Shown here piece after piece: positions 5,700-5,993 of a DNA stretch of 5,993 nucleotides (the stretch's first letter is position 1; every line of letters begins with the position of its first letter). Where the stretch lies: the NCBI GenBank assembly GCA_016873525.1, contig VGXD01000138.1, positions 1-5,993 on the forward strand. Reading direction: 5' to 3'. The position numbers and the translations under genes were made by a program. The notes below the pieces were generated by a model. That model was not told the origin of the DNA, ran no database searches, and was given only the letters and a program-made list of their open reading frames with translations. Source of the stretch: Nitrospira sp. (lineage in GTDB: Bacteria > Nitrospirota > Nitrospiria > Nitrospirales > Nitrospiraceae).

Positions 5700-5993
5700 C
5701 TCCATCCCGCATCAAGGGACTTGGCGCAATCGTGATGGCGGCCGGGCTGGGCAAGCGGATGAAGTCCAAGCTGGCCAAAGTGCTCCATCCTGTCGCCGGC
5801 CGTCCCATGGCGCTCTATGCCGTGGACTTGGCGGATCGGCTGGCGGAGGAGGGCGTGACGGTGGTTGTGGGCTATCAAGGCGAGCAGGTGAAGGCCGCCA
5901 TCGAGGCGCAGGGCGCGACCCGTTCACGCCTGGCCGGACAGCGGGGCACGGCGGCTCGCGGACAGGGTGTCACGGCCAACGTCAAGCTGCGCG
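5672..5993 (+). CDS. glmU: Bifunctional GlmU, N-terminal uridyltransferase part, cut by the window edge
   Basis: GlmU acetylates glucosamine-1-phosphate and couples it to UTP, giving UDP-GlcNAc for peptidoglycan and lipopolysaccharide. Only the first 107 codons of the N-terminal pyrophosphorylase domain are present. The nucleotide-binding signature AIVMAAGLGKRMKS (19-32) is followed by KVLHPVAGRPM (36-46), whose Lys36 is the family's phosphate-contacting lysine, and by VTVVVGYQGEQVKAAIE (62-78). These identify GlmU rather than other sugar nucleotidyltransferases with good but not absolute certainty, because the acetyltransferase half is missing. From about residue 81 the sequence departs from family expectation: the usual QAEQLGTGHA-type motif reads LAGQRGTAAR (87-96). 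The ATG overlaps a TGA (ATGA) of a 19-codon frame linking it to the DUF502 stop. No Shine-Dalgarno sequence is obvious, so translation may depend on upstream ribosomes. Confidence 0.88.
   Translation, partial: MNQSPDQRLAPSRIKGLGAIVMAAGLGKRMKSKLAKVLHPVAGRPMALYAVDLADRLAEEGVTVVVGYQGEQVKAAIEAQGATRSRLAGQRGTAARGQGVTANVKLR

Overview
The window is GC-rich bacterial chromosome carrying compact housekeeping genes. No mobile element, CRISPR array, rRNA or tRNA gene was seen. Protein character (MetRS, HolB and GlmU sequence, GTG starts, short-period degenerate repeats between genes) suggests a Nitrospira-like or related environmental bacterium. That placement is an impression from the sequence, not the result of a search.

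Layout. A four-gene minus-strand cluster fills positions 4828 down to 114: tmk (thymidylate kinase), holB (DNA polymerase III delta-prime), metG (methionyl-tRNA synthetase with a C-terminal tRNA-binding domain) and an unrecognised exported protein. Gaps are 67, 44 and 17 bases, so the cluster is probably one operon for dTTP supply, clamp loading and translation, ending in a secreted protein of unknown role. A 125-base divergent intergenic region (4829-4953) holds back-to-back candidate promoters. To its right, on the plus strand, lie a DUF502 family membrane protein and the 5' part of glmU (UDP-GlcNAc synthesis for the cell envelope), which is cut by the window edge.

Between and beyond genes. 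Two places hold arrays of short degenerate units in inverted arrangement. One, with an 8-base period, lies between tmk and holB and runs into the tmk coding sequence, where it encodes a basic C-terminal tail. The other, with a 7-base period, lies just past the last gene of the cluster. They are the most distinctive non-gene structure here. The rest of the left edge (positions 1-34 and 63-98) shows no gene.

I found no convincing new multi-gene system. The items most worth checking are the phased inverted repeat arrays, the repeat-derived Tmk tail, the odd end of the partial GlmU and the exported protein at the end of the operon.
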